From NCBI RefSeq assembly GCF_029853695.1, contig NZ_CP122537.1, positions 372,001 to 436,000 on the forward strand: a DNA stretch of 64,000 nucleotides, read 5' to 3'. Origin of the DNA: Jannaschia sp. GRR-S6-38 (GTDB taxonomy: Bacteria; Pseudomonadota; Alphaproteobacteria; Rhodobacterales; Rhodobacteraceae). A program made the translations under genes and the position numbers. The number at the start of each line of letters is the position of its first letter. The first letter of the stretch is position 1. This document shows, piece by piece, positions 62,845 through 64,000 of this stretch. The notes under the pieces were generated by a model. It did no database searches and was not told where the DNA came from. It saw nothing but the letters and a program-made list of their open reading frames with translations.

Positions 62845-63516
62845 ATGCAGATCGTTCCCAACGCGGCCCGTATGGCCGCGGTGGCGCTCCTGTTGTGTGT
62901 CGGCACACAGGGTACGGCCGACACGGATCAGACGAACACCGCGATGGACGCGACCCGGGGCTGGGCCAGCCTCGCCAGCCTCGACCCCGCGGCCGGCGAC
63001 GATCGCGGCGCCGGGGCGCTGGGCGGCACCGCCCGGCCCCTGCTGGGCGCCAAGACCGCAGACGCCCCGCCGCCCATGGGCCGCGGCGCGCTCGACGCGA
63101 TGCCGCGCGCCAGCGGCAACCAGCAATGGCGCTGCCTCACCGAGGCGATCTATTTCGAGGCCCGCGGCGAGCCCGTCGCCGGCCAGGTGGCGGTGGCCGA
63201 GGTCATCCTCAACCGCGTGGACAGCCCGCGCTACCCCTCCTCGATCTGCAAGGTCGTCAACCAGGGCACCGGCCGGATCCACGCCTGCCAGTTCAGCTAT
63301 ACCTGCGACGGCCAGCCCGAGACCGTGTCCGAGCCCGCCGCCTGGGAACGCGCCGGCAAGATCGCCCGGCTGCTGATCGACGGCGCGCCCCGCGCCCTGA
63401 CCGCCGAGGCCACGCATTACCACGCCGATTACGTCAATCCTCGCTGGGCGGCCGTCTATCCGCGCACCGCGAAGGTCGGCAAGCACATCTTCTATCGCCA
63501 GATCCCCGGCGCCTGA
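62845..63516 (+). CDS. SleB-type cell wall hydrolase
   Basis: 223 residues with an N-terminal signal or anchor (AARMAAVALLLCVGTQG). After a Gly/Ala/Pro-rich spacer comes a Hydrolase_2 domain: CLTEAIYFEARGEPVAGQVA with the catalytic Glu, VILNRVDSPRYPSSICKV, CQFSYTCDG and ATHYHADYVNPRWA. SleB-type enzymes are lytic transglycosylases of the wall. The ATG has AGGAAGAG upstream. A strong terminator follows. Confidence 0.93.
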   Translation: MQIVPNAARMAAVALLLCVGTQGTADTDQTNTAMDATRGWASLASLDPAAGDDRGAGALGGTARPLLGAKTADAPPPMGRGALDAMPRASGNQQWRCLTEAIYFEARGEPVAGQVAVAEVILNRVDSPRYPSSICKVVNQGTGRIHACQFSYTCDGQPETVSEPAAWERAGKIARLLIDGAPRALTAEATHYHADYVNPRWAAVYPRTAKVGKHIFYRQIPGA

Positions 63517-63546
63517 GGCGCCCGGCATCGGACGATAGCGCCGCGA

Positions 63547-63577
63547 AAAGCCCCCGGATCGTCGGTCCGGGGGCTTT
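63547..63577 (+). terminator. intrinsic terminator after the wall hydrolase gene
   Basis: AAAGCCCCCGG (63547-63557) and CCGGGGGCTTT (63567-63577) give an 11-base stem with a nine-base loop, followed by CGTTTCCC. The best terminator in the window. Confidence 0.9.
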
Positions 63578-63633
63578 CGTTTCCCGCCCCCGCATGGTTG
63601 GAGAAGGCGACGAGACCGAAGGGGACGCGCCCC

Positions 63634-64000
63634 ATGACGACCCGACCCGCCCGCGCCGCCGACGCCCCCGATCAGGAGGCGCTGCGCCTCGCCTTCGCCG
63701 CGCCGCTCGACCGGGCCCGCGCCGGCGGGCAGCCCCTGGACCGCATCTCGCTGCGCGAGCATGTCCGCGAGGTCGAGATCGGCGCTTTCCAGCCCGAGCG
63801 CGGCGTCACCCAGCGCATCCGGTTCGACATCGTGGCCGAGGTCGTGCCCCATCCCGAGGCCGTGGCCGAGGACGACGTGGACGGCATCCTCAGCTACGAC
63901 ACGCTGATCGACGCGATCGACCACGAACTGGCCGCCGAACGGCTCAACCTGCTGGAGACGCTGGCCGAACGGCTGGCCGCGCGGGTCCTTCTGCACGACC
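63634..64000 (+). CDS. folB: dihydroneopterin aldolase, N-terminal part (runs off right edge)
   Basis: 122 codons from the ATG at 63634, with GAAGGGGA about ten bases upstream. After a basic N-terminal extension of about 35 residues come ISLREHVREVEIGAFQPERG and then QRIRFDIVAEVV. ILSYDTLIDAIDHELAAERL and LLETLAERLAARVL are the FolB core, with the conserved Glu and Tyr. It should convert 7,8-dihydroneopterin in folate synthesis. The 3' end is outside the window. The extension is longer than in E. coli FolB. Confidence 0.9.
   Translation, partial: MTTRPARAADAPDQEALRLAFAAPLDRARAGGQPLDRISLREHVREVEIGAFQPERGVTQRIRFDIVAEVVPHPEAVAEDDVDGILSYDTLIDAIDHELAAERLNLLETLAERLAARVLLHD

Overview
The window is a high-GC (about 70 % by eye), gene-dense stretch of chromosome from an alphaproteobacterium, most probably a Rhodobacteraceae (Rhodobacterales). 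The evidence is gene content and order: ftsW-murG-murC-DUF2484-murB-ddl-ftsQ-ftsA-ftsZ-lpxC, CarD, a 7Fe-8S ferredoxin of FdxA type, a SUV3-like helicase with an S4 protein, perM-hdaA-ppk-ppx, a prolyl-tRNA synthetase without the editing insertion, and glyQ-FkbM-DUF6446-glyS. The assignment is inference from these families; no rRNA or tRNA gene, CRISPR array, phage or insertion sequence was recognised.

Layout. 1-10713 (minus): division and wall cluster, read from ftsW down to lpxC, which runs off the left edge. 10820-15532 (minus): copper delivery to cytochrome oxidase (PCuAC, Sco1), then a complete TRAP transporter of the TakP type. 15687-19829: a small monooxygenase-fold protein, a two-gene dehydrogenase unit of unknown pathway, rpe and 5-formyl-THF cyclo-ligase. 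19828-22018: glyoxalase-like and zincin genes, CarD, FdxA. 22088-29154: S4 protein, SUV3-like helicase, TPR protein, SCP2 protein, lysophospholipase-like hydrolase, LolD and LolC/E. 29227-30898: a low-GC pair (GT25 glycosyltransferase, Stf0 sulfotransferase) that looks acquired. 30965-38714: proS, ppx, ppk, hdaA, perM, YqeY. 38897-44757: carA, a CtrA-box-preceded family 2 glycosyltransferase with a frameshifted 5' end, GntR, a HAD nucleotidase and a UbiH-type hydroxylase. 44772-49618: class V aminotransferase, two Lrp regulators, ilvC, and an ArsR regulator divergent from two small dimeric alpha/beta-barrel genes. 49658-55302: a 32-residue membrane peptide, an Asp-box propeller protein, EamA, TrkH and a large periplasmic protease-like protein that has lost catalytic residues. 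55450-64000: glyQ, FkbM, DUF6446, glyS, a PPDK-like protein with an eroded ATP site, a SleB-type wall hydrolase, and the start of folB.

How the genes work together. Much of the window concerns the envelope and the cell cycle: septum assembly (FtsZ, FtsA, FtsQ, FtsW), muropeptide precursor synthesis (MurG, MurC, MurB, Ddl), lipid A (LpxC), lipoprotein release (LolC/D), wall hydrolysis (SleB) and replication control (HdaA). Cell-cycle control is suggested by three GANTC sites around the ftsZ start, a perfect CtrA-type box before the glycosyltransferase and a CtrA half-site before sleB.

Most of the window is ordinary core genome. The items most worth a second look are the protease-like protein with substituted catalytic positions, the PPDK paralogue with a degraded ATP-grasp site but intact phosphotransfer residues, the CtrA box and frameshift at the glycosyltransferase, the ArsR operator that overlaps its own ribosome binding site, the low-GC patch inside glyS, and several hairpins that cover start codons or Shine-Dalgarno sequences.
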